From the NCBI GenBank assembly GCA_964626015.1, contig CAZVCC010000025.1:1-44561 (forward strand): a stretch of 44,561 nt of DNA, in the 5' to 3' direction. Position 1 is the first letter of the stretch; the number at the start of each line of letters is the position of its first letter. This stretch comes from CAIKZJ01 sp964626015. Its GTDB lineage: Bacteria > Bacteroidota > Ignavibacteria > Tepidaquicellales > Tepidaquicellaceae. A program made the position numbers and the translations under genes. Under the pieces are notes generated by a model. It was not told the origin of the DNA. It did not search any database and saw only the letters and a list, made by a program, of their open reading frames with translations. This document shows, one piece after another, positions 8,892 through 17,581 of this stretch.

Positions 8892-9290
8892 ATGTCAAAA
8901 TCATTAAATAAAGTCATGCTTATCGGTCGTCTTGGAAGAGACCCGGAAGTAAAATATACCGCCGATGGAACAGCTTACGCTAAGTTTAGTGTTGCTACTT
9001 CGGATACATACAAAAGCAAGGATGGAAGTGATGTTGAAAAGACGGAATGGCATTATATAACTGTTTGGAGAAAACTTGCTGAGATTTGCGGCCAATATCT
9101 GAAGAAAGGCAGCAAAATTTATCTTGAGGGCAGCATAAGAAGCTATGTTGACCCAAAAGATGAAACAAAGAAATATACCGGTATTGATATGACTGAGATG
9201 ATTATGCTTGATTATAAGAAATCAACCGTAGAAGGTGATCAAGCAAAAAGTTCTCAGCCTGAAGAAAACAAAGACGACTTACCGTTTTAA
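8892..9290 (+). CDS. ssb: Single-stranded DNA-binding protein
   Basis: Binds and protects single-stranded DNA in replication and repair, normally as a tetramer. The 132 residues contain an N-terminal OB fold of about 105 residues (LNKVMLIGRLGRDPEVKYT, FSVATSDTY, TEWHYITVWRKLAEICGQYL, KGSKIYLEGSI), a short polar linker and the acidic tip DDLPF, the standard partner-docking peptide. It lies 15 bases downstream of the propeller gene and 14 bases upstream of pgsA, within the same plus-strand run. Confidence 0.96.
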   Translation: MSKSLNKVMLIGRLGRDPEVKYTADGTAYAKFSVATSDTYKSKDGSDVEKTEWHYITVWRKLAEICGQYLKKGSKIYLEGSIRSYVDPKDETKKYTGIDMTEMIMLDYKKSTVEGDQAKSSQPEENKDDLPF

Positions 9291-9304
9291 TCGGCATCAA
9301 CCGG

Positions 9305-9895
9305 ATGAGAAATGTACCGAATATACTTTCAGTTATAAGAATACTTCTTTCTCCGGTTTTTCTGATTATGTTCCTGAGCAGCGATGTAACTTTACAGCGT
9401 CTGTCACTCGTAGTATTCTTCGCAGCAGTTCTTACTGACTGGTACGACGGCTGGCATGCAAGAAAATATGAATCCATAACAAACTTTGGAATTTTTATTG
9501 ACCCGCTTGCTGATAAAGTGCTAACGTCATTTGCCTTTTATCTTTTTTACCTTCTTGGATTTATGCCTTTATGGATGCTTATCATTATTGCATTAAGAGA
9601 TATTGTTGTTACATTAATCCGTTCTTATGATGAATACAAAGGCATTACTTTAAAAACATCATTCATCGCCAAAGCAAAAACTTTCTTTCAGATGTCGTAT
9701 ATCTTTTTAATCTTGTTTCTTTTGATTTTTATGACAACTGATATAAATGGTAAACTAAAAGAGGATATTCGTTTCTTTGTTTATGATTCGAATCTGAACT
9801 ATTACCTTATGCTTTTCGTGACAATTCTTACACTATATACGGGTCTGGATTATATTATCAGAGCACAACATATAAAACGATATGAGATTGATTAA
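9305..9895 (+). CDS. pgsA: CDP-diacylglycerol--glycerol-3-phosphate 3-phosphatidyltransferase
   Basis: An integral membrane CDP-alcohol phosphatidyltransferase making phosphatidylglycerophosphate, the committed step to phosphatidylglycerol. The family signature DGx2ARx8Gx3Dx3D is fully matched beginning at about residue 48 (DGWHAR, eight residues, G, then IDPLAD). The N-terminus NVPNILSVIRILLSPVF is typical of PgsA. The 196 residues include several hydrophobic helices. Its last 14 bases overlap the start of pgpA, which encodes the next enzyme of the pathway, strongly supporting this substrate assignment over other CDP-alcohol transferases. Confidence 0.94.
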   Translation: MRNVPNILSVIRILLSPVFLIMFLSSDVTLQRLSLVVFFAAVLTDWYDGWHARKYESITNFGIFIDPLADKVLTSFAFYLFYLLGFMPLWMLIIIALRDIVVTLIRSYDEYKGITLKTSFIAKAKTFFQMSYIFLILFLLIFMTTDINGKLKEDIRFFVYDSNLNYYLMLFVTILTLYTGLDYIIRAQHIKRYEID

Positions 9896-10394
9896 AAAGA
9901 AAATTATTGAAAATGAAGATGTCAGGATTGATTTCTTCACGATGTTTATTGCATCAGCTTTATTCACAGGTTATTTTCCATTCGCAAGCGGTACGGTTGG
10001 AAGTTTGCTTGCTGTCTTGTTCATTTTTATTCCGGGTTTCTATCATCCTGTCGTTTTAATAACATTATCTGTCATCTTTTTCTTTGTTGGGATTATCGTC
10101 TCCGACAGAATGATGCAAAGGTACGGAAAAGACCCGTCTGTCGTTGTTATAGATGAAGTTGTGGGTATGTGGTTGAGTTTGTTCATAGTTTCTGTATTTG
10201 GATTGAATAATGTTATGATTGTAGCCCTAATCTCATTCCTGACATTTAGAGCCTTTGACATTATAAAGCTGTTTCCGGGAAATTATTTTGATAAAATGGA
10301 CAGCGGGAAGGGAGTTATGCTGGATGATGTCGTTGCGGGTGTTTACAGTGGATTCTTAAGCGTTTTATTAATCAAAGTATTTAATTATTTATGA
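9882..10394 (+). CDS. pgpA: Phosphatidylglycerophosphatase A
   Basis: Membrane phosphatase converting phosphatidylglycerophosphate to phosphatidylglycerol. The 170 residues match the PgpA family: FPFASGTVGSLLA near residues 33-45, VVIDEVVGMWLSL near 86-98, FRAFDIIKLFPGNYFDK and GVMLDDVVAGVYSG near the C-terminus, carrying the conserved acidic residues of the active site. Several membrane segments are evident. It overlaps pgsA by 14 bases and cinA by four (ATGA), which implies coupled translation and a dedicated phosphatidylglycerol module. Confidence 0.94.
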   Translation: MRLIKKKIIENEDVRIDFFTMFIASALFTGYFPFASGTVGSLLAVLFIFIPGFYHPVVLITLSVIFFFVGIIVSDRMMQRYGKDPSVVVIDEVVGMWLSLFIVSVFGLNNVMIVALISFLTFRAFDIIKLFPGNYFDKMDSGKGVMLDDVVAGVYSGFLSVLLIKVFNYL

Positions 10395-11647
10395 TAAATA
10401 CAAAAGTAATATCAATTGGAGATGAAATATTAATCGGGCAGATTGTTAACACGAATTCCGCATTCATTAATGAAAAACTTAACTGTCTGGGAATAAAGGT
10501 TAAAAAAGTGGTTACGATTGGTGATAACAGGCAAGACCTTCTCGATGAACTTCAGGATTCTGTTGTGAACGATTTTAAAATTAATCTTATTACGGGAGGA
10601 CTCGGTCCAACTCATGATGATATCACTAAACCAATACTCCTTGAGTTTTTTAATGACAAACTGATTCTTGACGAAAAAGTCCTTGAGAAAGTGAAAAGTA
10701 TATTTGCACAACGAAACGTTATAATGCCGGAAACAAATATCGGACAGGCAATGATTCCCTCAAAATCAAAAGTAATTTGGAATGAGTATGGAACTGCTCC
10801 GGGAATACTGATGGAAAAGGATGATAAGATGTTTATAGCGATGCCCGGCGTTCCTTTTGAAATGAAAGCTATGATTGAAAATTCAATATTACCGTTGATT
10901 AAAGAAAAGTATCTTAGAAATCCTGAGTTTTTCCATAGAAGTAAAACGCTTTTAACTGCTGGTATAGGTGAGTCGCTTCTGTCTGAACAAATTGGTAACA
11001 TTGAAGATCTGTTGCAGGGTCATAAAATGGCTTTTCTGCCTTCTCCGCTCGGAGTTAGATTGCGTATCGAAGTAAAATGTAAAACAGAGTCAGATGCTGA
11101 TTCAGAATTTCATAGAATAGAAAATTCGCTGTATGAAAAAATTGGGGATTATATTTATGGTCAGAATGACGACTTGCTCGAAGAGCTTGTTGGGAAACTT
11201 CTTATTGAAAAGAATTTAACCATTGCTGCCGCAGAATCATGCACAGGCGGAATTATATCAGGTAGAATTACCGATGTTTCAGGAAGCTCGAAGTATTTCA
11301 AGGGTAGTATAATTTCTTATGCAAATGAGGTAAAAGAAAACATACTTATGATAAACGCGGATTTGCTGAATAATAAAGGTGCTGTAAGCAGTGAAGTAGC
11401 AGTTGAGATGGCGGTTGGAGTCAGAAAACTCCTTAAGACCGATATTGGTATTTCCGCAACAGGCATCGCAGGACCAACAGGCGGTACAGAGTCTAAGCCG
11501 GTAGGACTTGTTTACATTGCGATCTCTATCGGTGATAAAACATATTCTAAAGAATTATTTCTTGGAGATAATCGCCACAGAAACAGGATTAGAGCAGCTC
11601 AGGCTGCTCTCGAAATGCTAAGGAAGGAATTACTAATTCTCAAATAA
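10391..11647 (+). CDS. cinA: CinA family protein (nicotinamide-nucleotide amidohydrolase)
   Basis: A two-domain cytoplasmic protein of 418 residues. The N-terminal MoCF-like domain (about 1-170) shows ISIGDEILIGQIVNTNS and ITGGLGPTHDDITK, as in CinA/COG1058 pyrophosphatases. The C-terminal PncC-type amidase domain (about 260-415) shows AAAESCTGGIISGRIT and SATGIAGPTGGTESKPVGLVY with the catalytic Ser and the conserved Lys region. The known activity of the family is deamidation of NMN in pyridine-nucleotide recycling; a competence role is lineage-specific. It overlaps pgpA by four bases and converges on the methyltransferase gene with a 15-base 3' overlap. Confidence 0.94.
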   Translation: MINTKVISIGDEILIGQIVNTNSAFINEKLNCLGIKVKKVVTIGDNRQDLLDELQDSVVNDFKINLITGGLGPTHDDITKPILLEFFNDKLILDEKVLEKVKSIFAQRNVIMPETNIGQAMIPSKSKVIWNEYGTAPGILMEKDDKMFIAMPGVPFEMKAMIENSILPLIKEKYLRNPEFFHRSKTLLTAGIGESLLSEQIGNIEDLLQGHKMAFLPSPLGVRLRIEVKCKTESDADSEFHRIENSLYEKIGDYIYGQNDDLLEELVGKLLIEKNLTIAAAESCTGGIISGRITDVSGSSKYFKGSIISYANEVKENILMINADLLNNKGAVSSEVAVEMAVGVRKLLKTDIGISATGIAGPTGGTESKPVGLVYIAISIGDKTYSKELFLGDNRHRNRIRAAQAALEMLRKELLILK

Positions 11648-12403
11648 CCTTTTAATCTCGTTTATTACAATTCCGGCAGTTACCGAAACATTCAGCGATT
11701 CACAGCCTGTGTAAGATTTAATCTTTATCTCTTTGTATTCTTTTTTCTCAATCAATTTCTTTGAAATACCATTAGCCTCGTTTCCGAAAACAATCACTGC
11801 TTTTTCTTTTGATATTGTTCTGTCCGATATCACATTACCGGTTAATGTAGTCAGATAGATGTTGTATCCGTTGTTCTTAAGTCTTTCTAATTCAAGGTTC
11901 AAATCGGCTTCAGTCTTGAAATTAACGTAGAATAATGCTCCCTGAGACGCACGAATCGTTTTGGTATTGTATACATCAGCGGAATTCTTTCCTATAATTA
12001 TTGATTCTATTCCATACCAATAACATGTTCTGATAATAGTACCCAGATTTCCCGGATCGTTAATACTGTCAAGAGCAACGATTATTTTCCCTACTGAAAG
12101 ATTCTTTTCACCTGAACTCTTTACAACTGCTAATATTCCTTGTGGCGATTTTGTGTCAGATAGCTTATCGAACTGTGCACTATTTACTTCATAAATATTA
12201 ATGTCCGGAAGATTATTAATTATGAATTCACTCTCAAAATCTTTTCTCCTGATTACGTACTTTAATCCCTTTTTCCCGGACTTAATGAATTCTGATAATA
12301 AATGCTCTCCCTCGATTAAATACATTTCATGCAAATCCCTGTATTTTTTAATCTTTAAACTTGCAATTAATTTAATCTCATTATTTGTGAGTGCTTTATT
12401 CAT
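11633..12403 (-). CDS. SpoU/TrmH-family RNA 2'-O-methyltransferase
   Basis: SAM-dependent SPOUT enzyme, 256 residues, probably methylating a ribose 2'-OH in rRNA (RlmB-like) or tRNA. The N-terminal substrate-binding part (about 1-100, L30e-like, with LIEGEHLLSEFI) is followed by the three SPOUT motifs: DPGNLGTIIRT at about 115-125 with the catalytic Arg, VFGNEANGISK at about 205-215, and SLNVSVTAGI near 238-247. The last two form the knotted cofactor site. The exact target nucleotide cannot be told from sequence. It overlaps queD by eight bases and converges with cinA. Confidence 0.92.
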   Translation of the reverse strand: MNKALTNNEIKLIASLKIKKYRDLHEMYLIEGEHLLSEFIKSGKKGLKYVIRRKDFESEFIINNLPDINIYEVNSAQFDKLSDTKSPQGILAVVKSSGEKNLSVGKIIVALDSINDPGNLGTIIRTCYWYGIESIIIGKNSADVYNTKTIRASQGALFYVNFKTEADLNLELERLKNNGYNIYLTTLTGNVISDRTISKEKAVIVFGNEANGISKKLIEKKEYKEIKIKSYTGCESLNVSVTAGIVINEIKRLFEN

Positions 12404-12803
12404 TTCCTTTGTAGATTACCGAATTCTTCTCAGTTTCAAATAGTTTTACCGAATAAAGTTCATACAAATCACCCTTCAATATGTCCTTTAATTCATTCCA
12501 AAAGATAACTGCCATGTTCTCCGTAGTCGGATTAACATTTTTAAACAAATCCACCTCATTAAGATATTTATGGTCAACCTTCTCAATAATCCGCTCATGC
12601 AGTATTCCCTTCAGTTTTTTAAGGTCCATCACATATCCGCTTACTGGATCTACTTCTCCTTTTATCGTTATTTCGAGGTAGTAATTGTGTCCGTGAAATG
12701 AATTGCATTTACCGAATAATTTTTCATTCTCAGTCTCTGAAAGGGAATCGTTTCTTAATGTGTGAGATGCTGAAAAATGTTCTCTGCGTGTTATGTATAG
12801 CAT
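12396..12803 (-). CDS. queD: 6-carboxytetrahydropterin synthase / PTPS family
   Basis: A 135-residue T-fold enzyme converting 7,8-dihydroneopterin triphosphate to 6-carboxytetrahydropterin (queuosine and deazaguanine pathway), or a close PTPS activity. The zinc ligands are visible as His14 (FSASHTL) and His37/His39 (CNSFHGHNY). The catalytic Cys33 sits three residues before HGH (CxxxHGH), the QueD-type spacing. DHKYLN and a C-terminal Glu (KLFETEKN) complete the site. No other queuosine gene lies in the window, so queD rather than PTPS rests on that spacing. It is divergent from tolC across 135 bases and is co-directional with the methyltransferase. Confidence 0.88.
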   Translation of the reverse strand: MLYITRREHFSASHTLRNDSLSETENEKLFGKCNSFHGHNYYLEITIKGEVDPVSGYVMDLKKLKGILHERIIEKVDHKYLNEVDLFKNVNPTTENMAVIFWNELKDILKGDLYELYSVKLFETEKNSVIYKGNE

Positions 12804-12938
12804 ATTATGTTTAAATCAATTAATTTTTATAATTTAGTATAAATCAATCGTAAAAATAAGGATAATATAAATCAAATAATCCAGCATTTTGAAACATTTT
12901 TTAATCTTATCCGTTTTATAAGTATAAATTATTAGACA

Positions 12939-14282
12939 ATGAGAAAAATATTTGCACTTACTCTGTTTTTGCTTTTTACTTTCAATCTCGCAAGTGCTCA
13001 AGAAATCTATGACTTAAGAAAATCAGTCAATACTGCTTTTGCTAACAGTCTTGTTATATCTCAACTTCAGAATAACATTAATATTCAGGAATTTAATGTT
13101 AAATCGTCCTGGGGTGATTTGATACCAACACTTAACTTAAACGGTCAGTTTAGCAGGAACAACACTTATTCTACCGGTGGTACGGTCTACCAGAATGGTT
13201 TGCCAATCAACCTCGGTGATTCAAAACAGGCTATAAATAACTGGCAGCTCGGTATGAATTCTTCCGTTACCATTTTTAACGGACTTGCAAACTATGAAAA
13301 CATTGACCTTCAGAAGAAGAACTTATCAAATCTTTATTTGAATCTGGAAAATGAAAAGTACGGCATCGTTATGCAGGTCTATCAGAAGTTTTTTGATGTT
13401 ATTAAAAAAGACAGAATTGTTGACGTAAATAAGGAAAATCTTCAAATATCAATTAATCAGCTTAATCAGATAAAGGAATACGTTGCAGTCGGTAAGAAGA
13501 CCGTATCCGACGTCTATAAACAGGATGTGCAGGTTGCTCAGAACGAATTAAGCGTTCTCTCCTCAGAAAATGATTATGAAAAATCGAAAGTCGAGTTTCT
13601 TAACACGCTTAATGATGATGTTAATAAATCTATTAGTCTTGAATACAAGGATATTTATATTCCCTCAACGCTTACTGAACTTCAAGTTGTGATGAACAAA
13701 TACTCTGATTTTGATGCTTTAGTCACAAGTGCAATCAGAACAAGATATGACTACAAATATGCTGAGGAGGACATAAAACTTAATGAAATAAAACTGAGTA
13801 TTGCCAAAAAAAATCTCTATTTTCCGACTCTTTCAGCCTTTGCTAACGCAAGCATCAGCGGAAATGAAGTCTATAATATAGATAATAATAAGGTTTTTAC
13901 TTACGGATTAACCTTAAGTTATCCGATATTTCAGGGATTCAAGACAGATATTAATAGACAGATTTCTGAAGTTAACATAAAACAGAAGCAGGAAGACCTT
14001 TCTAAACTTGAAAAGAACATAAGAGCTGAAATTAAGAAATCTATATTTGACCTCGAAACTGCTTATAAACAAATAGAAATTCTCGAAAAGAATATTGTTG
14101 CATCCGAACAGGATAAACTGCTGTCTGAGGAAAATTTCAGGATAGGTTATGGTACTTTACTTGACGTACAGGTAGCTACTTCTAACTTAACAAACCTGCT
14201 TATAAACAGAATTAATTTCATTTATAATTTTGTACTTACACAAAAATACATAGAGTATTTATCGGGTATTTTAAAATATTAA
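12939..14282 (+). CDS. TolC-family outer membrane efflux protein
   Basis: Outer-membrane channel of 447 residues with a clear signal peptide (residues 1-20, FNLASAQ). Two long alternating coiled-coil halves contain the OEP-type repeats: about 25-220 (AFANSLVISQLQNNINIQE, VGKKTVSDVYKQDVQVAQNELS) and about 235-440 (LNEIKLSIAKKNLYFPTLSA, ETAYKQIEILEKNIVAS, NFRIGYGTLLDVQVA). It should form the exit duct for the adaptor and MacB-like transporter encoded immediately downstream. It opens a five-gene plus-strand operon (12939-18811) and is divergent from queD. Confidence 0.93.
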   Translation: MRKIFALTLFLLFTFNLASAQEIYDLRKSVNTAFANSLVISQLQNNINIQEFNVKSSWGDLIPTLNLNGQFSRNNTYSTGGTVYQNGLPINLGDSKQAINNWQLGMNSSVTIFNGLANYENIDLQKKNLSNLYLNLENEKYGIVMQVYQKFFDVIKKDRIVDVNKENLQISINQLNQIKEYVAVGKKTVSDVYKQDVQVAQNELSVLSSENDYEKSKVEFLNTLNDDVNKSISLEYKDIYIPSTLTELQVVMNKYSDFDALVTSAIRTRYDYKYAEEDIKLNEIKLSIAKKNLYFPTLSAFANASISGNEVYNIDNNKVFTYGLTLSYPIFQGFKTDINRQISEVNIKQKQEDLSKLEKNIRAEIKKSIFDLETAYKQIEILEKNIVASEQDKLLSEENFRIGYGTLLDVQVATSNLTNLLINRINFIYNFVLTQKYIEYLSGILKY

Positions 14283-14303
14283 AGAATATTATTCATATAA
14301 CAA

Positions 14304-15644
14304 ATGGAAGAAAATAAAATTACTACCACGAATAATTCAAAAAAGAAAAGCAAGAAAAGAAAGAAAAGAATCATCTGGATTGGAGTTTTTCTGCTTTTAG
14401 TACTTATAGTAATCGCAGTCGTATTGTCTGGTAAGAAAGAGAAACTTATTGAAGTACAAACTGAAAAGGTAACTAAACATAACATTACACAGATTGTTAC
14501 CGCAACAGGAAAGATTCAGGCTGAAACTAAAGTTAATATCAGTGCAGAAGTAAGTGGTGAAATAGTATCCTTACCCTTTAAGGAAGGGGATGTAGTTAAT
14601 AAAGGAGATTTAGTAGTTAAAATTCGACCTGATGCTTACTATCCAAAAGTTAAGCAAGAAAATGCTGGTATAAAAGTTGCAGAAAGTAATCTTGAAGCTC
14701 AGGAAGTAAACCTTAGAAAGTATAAACTTGAACTTGATAGGATTAAGGCACTTTTCGACAAAGGTTTGGCATCTCAGCAGGATTATGACAATGCATTAAC
14801 TAATTACGATGCTACACTCGCACAAATGAATACTGTCAGAGCTCAAATTCAGCAGCAACGAGCTTCTTTATCCTCTGTTGAATATGACATATCGAAAACG
14901 ACTATTAATGCACCTATGTCTGGCACTGTAACACAACTAAATAATGAAGAGGGTGAAAAAGTTCTTGGTACTTCATTTAATATCGGCTCACAGATAATGA
15001 CAATATCCGACCTTAACTCTATGGAAGCGCAAGTCGAAGTCGGCGAGACAGACGTTACCCTCGTCAAACTCGGTGATACTGCAAGAATCGAAATAGATGC
15101 TTTCCCGGGTAAAACTTTTACAGGTTATGTTTATGAAATTGCTAATACAGCAAAAGCAAAGAATACCGGAACTCAGGAAGAAGTTGTAAACTTTGTAGTT
15201 AAGATAAGAGTAAATAAGGAAGATTACGAGTTAAGACCCGGCATGAGTTGTACCGTTGATATAGAAGTTAACAGAAAGGAAAATGTAATAGCAGTACCGA
15301 TTCAGTCTGTTACAACAAGAGATGATGATTTACAGGGTCAAATGACCTTAGGTGGTGATAAAGATCAGTCAGTACCTGAAAATCTGTCAAGCCAGAGAGA
15401 TGAAAAACTAATGAAAAAGGCAAAACCTAAAGAAGTGGTTTTTGTGGTTGAGAATGGTGCATCAATTAAGAAGGAAGTTAAAACTGGTATTAGCGATGAT
15501 GCTTATATTGAAATAATTGAAGGTATCTCTGATGGTGTTGAAGTAATTAAGGGAAGTTTTAAAGCAATAAATAAGGAATTAGATAATAACGTAAAGGTAA
15601 AAGTTAATAATGATAAGAAACTCCCCAAGAAAGATGGTGAATAA
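14304..15644 (+). CDS. HlyD/MacA-like periplasmic adaptor (membrane fusion protein)
   Basis: A 446-residue adaptor linking an inner-membrane ABC exporter to TolC. It has a very basic cytoplasmic N-terminus, one membrane span at about 24-43, a biotinyl-lipoyl half motif (ATGKIQAETKVNISAEVSGEI), a coiled-coil hairpin at about 110-190, the returning lipoyl half (TINAPMSGTVTQLNNEEGEKV), and beta-barrel and membrane-proximal domains (DLNSMEAQVEVGETDVTLVK, LRPGMSCTVDIEV). Between about 340 and 370 there is a polar linker rich in Asp, Gln and Lys, less usual for MacA. It starts 21 bases after tolC and ends two bases before the ATPase. Confidence 0.92.
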   Translation: MEENKITTTNNSKKKSKKRKKRIIWIGVFLLLVLIVIAVVLSGKKEKLIEVQTEKVTKHNITQIVTATGKIQAETKVNISAEVSGEIVSLPFKEGDVVNKGDLVVKIRPDAYYPKVKQENAGIKVAESNLEAQEVNLRKYKLELDRIKALFDKGLASQQDYDNALTNYDATLAQMNTVRAQIQQQRASLSSVEYDISKTTINAPMSGTVTQLNNEEGEKVLGTSFNIGSQIMTISDLNSMEAQVEVGETDVTLVKLGDTARIEIDAFPGKTFTGYVYEIANTAKAKNTGTQEEVVNFVVKIRVNKEDYELRPGMSCTVDIEVNRKENVIAVPIQSVTTRDDDLQGQMTLGGDKDQSVPENLSSQRDEKLMKKAKPKEVVFVVENGASIKKEVKTGISDDAYIEIIEGISDGVEVIKGSFKAINKELDNNVKVKVNNDKKLPKKDGE

Positions 15645-15646
15645 TA

Positions 15647-16342
15647 ATGAGTATTATAATCGATATAAGTAATATTAAAAAGGTTTACGAAATGGGCGAA
15701 GAAAAACTCTTTGCTCTCAACGGTGTTGATGTGGTTATTGAAAGAAATGAGTATGTTGCTATAATGGGACCATCAGGTTCGGGAAAATCAACCTTGATGA
15801 ATATAATCGGGTGTCTTGATACTCCTACTTCAGGTAAGTATATTTTAAATGGTAAGGATGTCCATGAAATGGATGATGACGAACTTGCAGAAATTCGTAA
15901 CAAGGAAATAGGATTTGTGTTTCAAACGTTTAATCTATTACCGAGAAACAACGCACTTCACAATGTAGAATTACCTTTAATATATTCTGGTTTGTCAAAA
16001 GCCGATAGAATAAAGCAAGCTCAGAATGCGCTCTCAAACGTCGGTCTTGCAGATAGAATGATGCATAAACCGAACGAATTGTCGGGTGGACAGAGACAGC
16101 GTGTTGCTGTTGCCAGGGCATTGGTTAACAATCCATCCATTATACTCGCTGATGAACCTACAGGTAATCTTGATACAAAGACTGGTGAAGAAATTATGTC
16201 TTTGTTCACTGACCTTAATAAAAAGGGAAATACAATTATTCTCGTTACTCACGAAGAGGAAATTGCAAGACATGCTAATCGGATAATCAAAATTCGTGAC
16301 GGGCTCATAGAATCTGATAAAATTAAAGAATCGAGTGCATAA
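15647..16342 (+). CDS. MacB/LolD-type ABC transporter ATP-binding protein
   Basis: Cytoplasmic ATPase of 231 residues that powers the exporter. It shows Walker A GPSGSGKST (about 41-49), the Q-loop FVFQTFNLLPRN, the signature LSGGQRQRVAVARAL (about 144-158), Walker B IILADEPTGNLD (about 165-176) and the H-loop VTHEEEIARHA. Such stand-alone subunits pair with MacB_PCD/FtsX permeases, which here are the next two genes. The known families export macrolides, peptides, siderophores or lipoproteins; the substrate cannot be inferred here. Confidence 0.95.
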   Translation: MSIIIDISNIKKVYEMGEEKLFALNGVDVVIERNEYVAIMGPSGSGKSTLMNIIGCLDTPTSGKYILNGKDVHEMDDDELAEIRNKEIGFVFQTFNLLPRNNALHNVELPLIYSGLSKADRIKQAQNALSNVGLADRMMHKPNELSGGQRQRVAVARALVNNPSIILADEPTGNLDTKTGEEIMSLFTDLNKKGNTIILVTHEEEIARHANRIIKIRDGLIESDKIKESSA

Positions 16343-16352
16343 TTAATATACA

Positions 16353-17579
16353 ATGAACATTTTTGTTGAAATTAAAGAAAGTCTAATTATTGCGATAAAT
16401 GCTATCAGGGGTAATAAAATGCGGTCGTTTCTCGCCGCTCTTGGAATAGTAATCGGAATTACCGCTGTTACACTAATGCAAACTGCAATCGAGGGTATTA
16501 ACAGAGCTTTTGAATCAAGTATTGCTTCGGTTGGTGCAGATGTTCTCTACGTGCAAAAGTTCGAATGGTTTGGTAAAGAGGATTTCGAGGTTTACAGAAA
16601 TAGAAAAGACCTTACACTCCAGCATTATGAATTCCTTAAAAAATTTTCTCAGACATCATCTTCAATTAGTCCTTCAACAGGTACAGGAAGAATGGTTCAG
16701 TACGGAAGTCTTAGCCTGGAAGGCGTTTTTGTAATAGGTACAACAGATGAGTATCAGAAAACTGTCGGTCTGAATATTGACGATGGTAGATTTATGACAG
16801 CAAAAGAAGTTGAAAATGCTTACCCAGTATGTATGATTGGTATGGATGTAAAGAATGGACTTTTTGCCAACATAAATCCCATTGGAAAAATTATCAAAGT
16901 TGGCAGTTATTCATTTCGCATTATTGGAATAATTGAAAAACAGGGGAGTATGCTCGGACTCTTCAGTCTTGATAACCGAGTTTTAATTCCAATTACTACA
17001 TTCTACAAATATTTTGGTACTCGCAGAAGTTTATCAATTAACATTAAAGCTGCAGATTTAAATAATCTTGAGGAGACAAAGGAAGAAGTTAGGTCAATAA
17101 TGCGAAAAGCCAGAAAAGTTCCCCCTGGGGCAAGAGACGATTTTGGTATTAATGAGCAAGCTGCCTATAAAGACACCTATAATCAACTTACAGGATTAAT
17201 CAAAGTTATTGGTTTGTTAATCACTGGATTATCGCTAATTGTGGGTTCCGTAGGTATTGCTAATATAATGTTTGTCTCCGTTAAGGAAAGAACGAAAGAA
17301 ATAGGCATTAGAAAGGCAATTGGAGCCAGACGAAGGACAATCCTGATTCAGTTTTTAATTGAATCGAGTGTTATATGTCTTGGCGGAGGTATGGTAGGCA
17401 TGATGATATCATTTCCTATCAGTCTAATAATTGATGCATTTGTACTACCAACAGCCATGCCATTATGGGTAGTTGTTTTAGGTCTTTTTATATCATTGTT
17501 TTTTGGAGTGTTGTCAGGTTTCTTTCCCGCATACAATGCGGCTAAACTTGATCCTGTTGATTCATTAAGGTATGAATAA
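16353..17579 (+). CDS. MacB-like ABC transporter permease (first of two)
   Basis: An inner-membrane protein of 408 residues. One N-terminal span (about 22-42, MRSFLAALGIVIGITAVTLM) precedes a large periplasmic MacB_PCD domain (about 45-280) and three C-terminal FtsX-like spans (about 285-400, ending AAKLDPVDSLRYE). The KERTKEIGIRKAIGARRRTI segment is the coupling helix that contacts the ATPase. Together with the next gene (409 residues, same architecture) it should form a heterodimeric mechanotransmission permease. It starts 10 bases after the ATPase stop and ends two bases before the second permease. Confidence 0.93.
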   Translation: MNIFVEIKESLIIAINAIRGNKMRSFLAALGIVIGITAVTLMQTAIEGINRAFESSIASVGADVLYVQKFEWFGKEDFEVYRNRKDLTLQHYEFLKKFSQTSSSISPSTGTGRMVQYGSLSLEGVFVIGTTDEYQKTVGLNIDDGRFMTAKEVENAYPVCMIGMDVKNGLFANINPIGKIIKVGSYSFRIIGIIEKQGSMLGLFSLDNRVLIPITTFYKYFGTRRSLSINIKAADLNNLEETKEEVRSIMRKARKVPPGARDDFGINEQAAYKDTYNQLTGLIKVIGLLITGLSLIVGSVGIANIMFVSVKERTKEIGIRKAIGARRRTILIQFLIESSVICLGGGMVGMMISFPISLIIDAFVLPTAMPLWVVVLGLFISLFFGVLSGFFPAYNAAKLDPVDSLRYE

Positions 17580-17581
17580 TT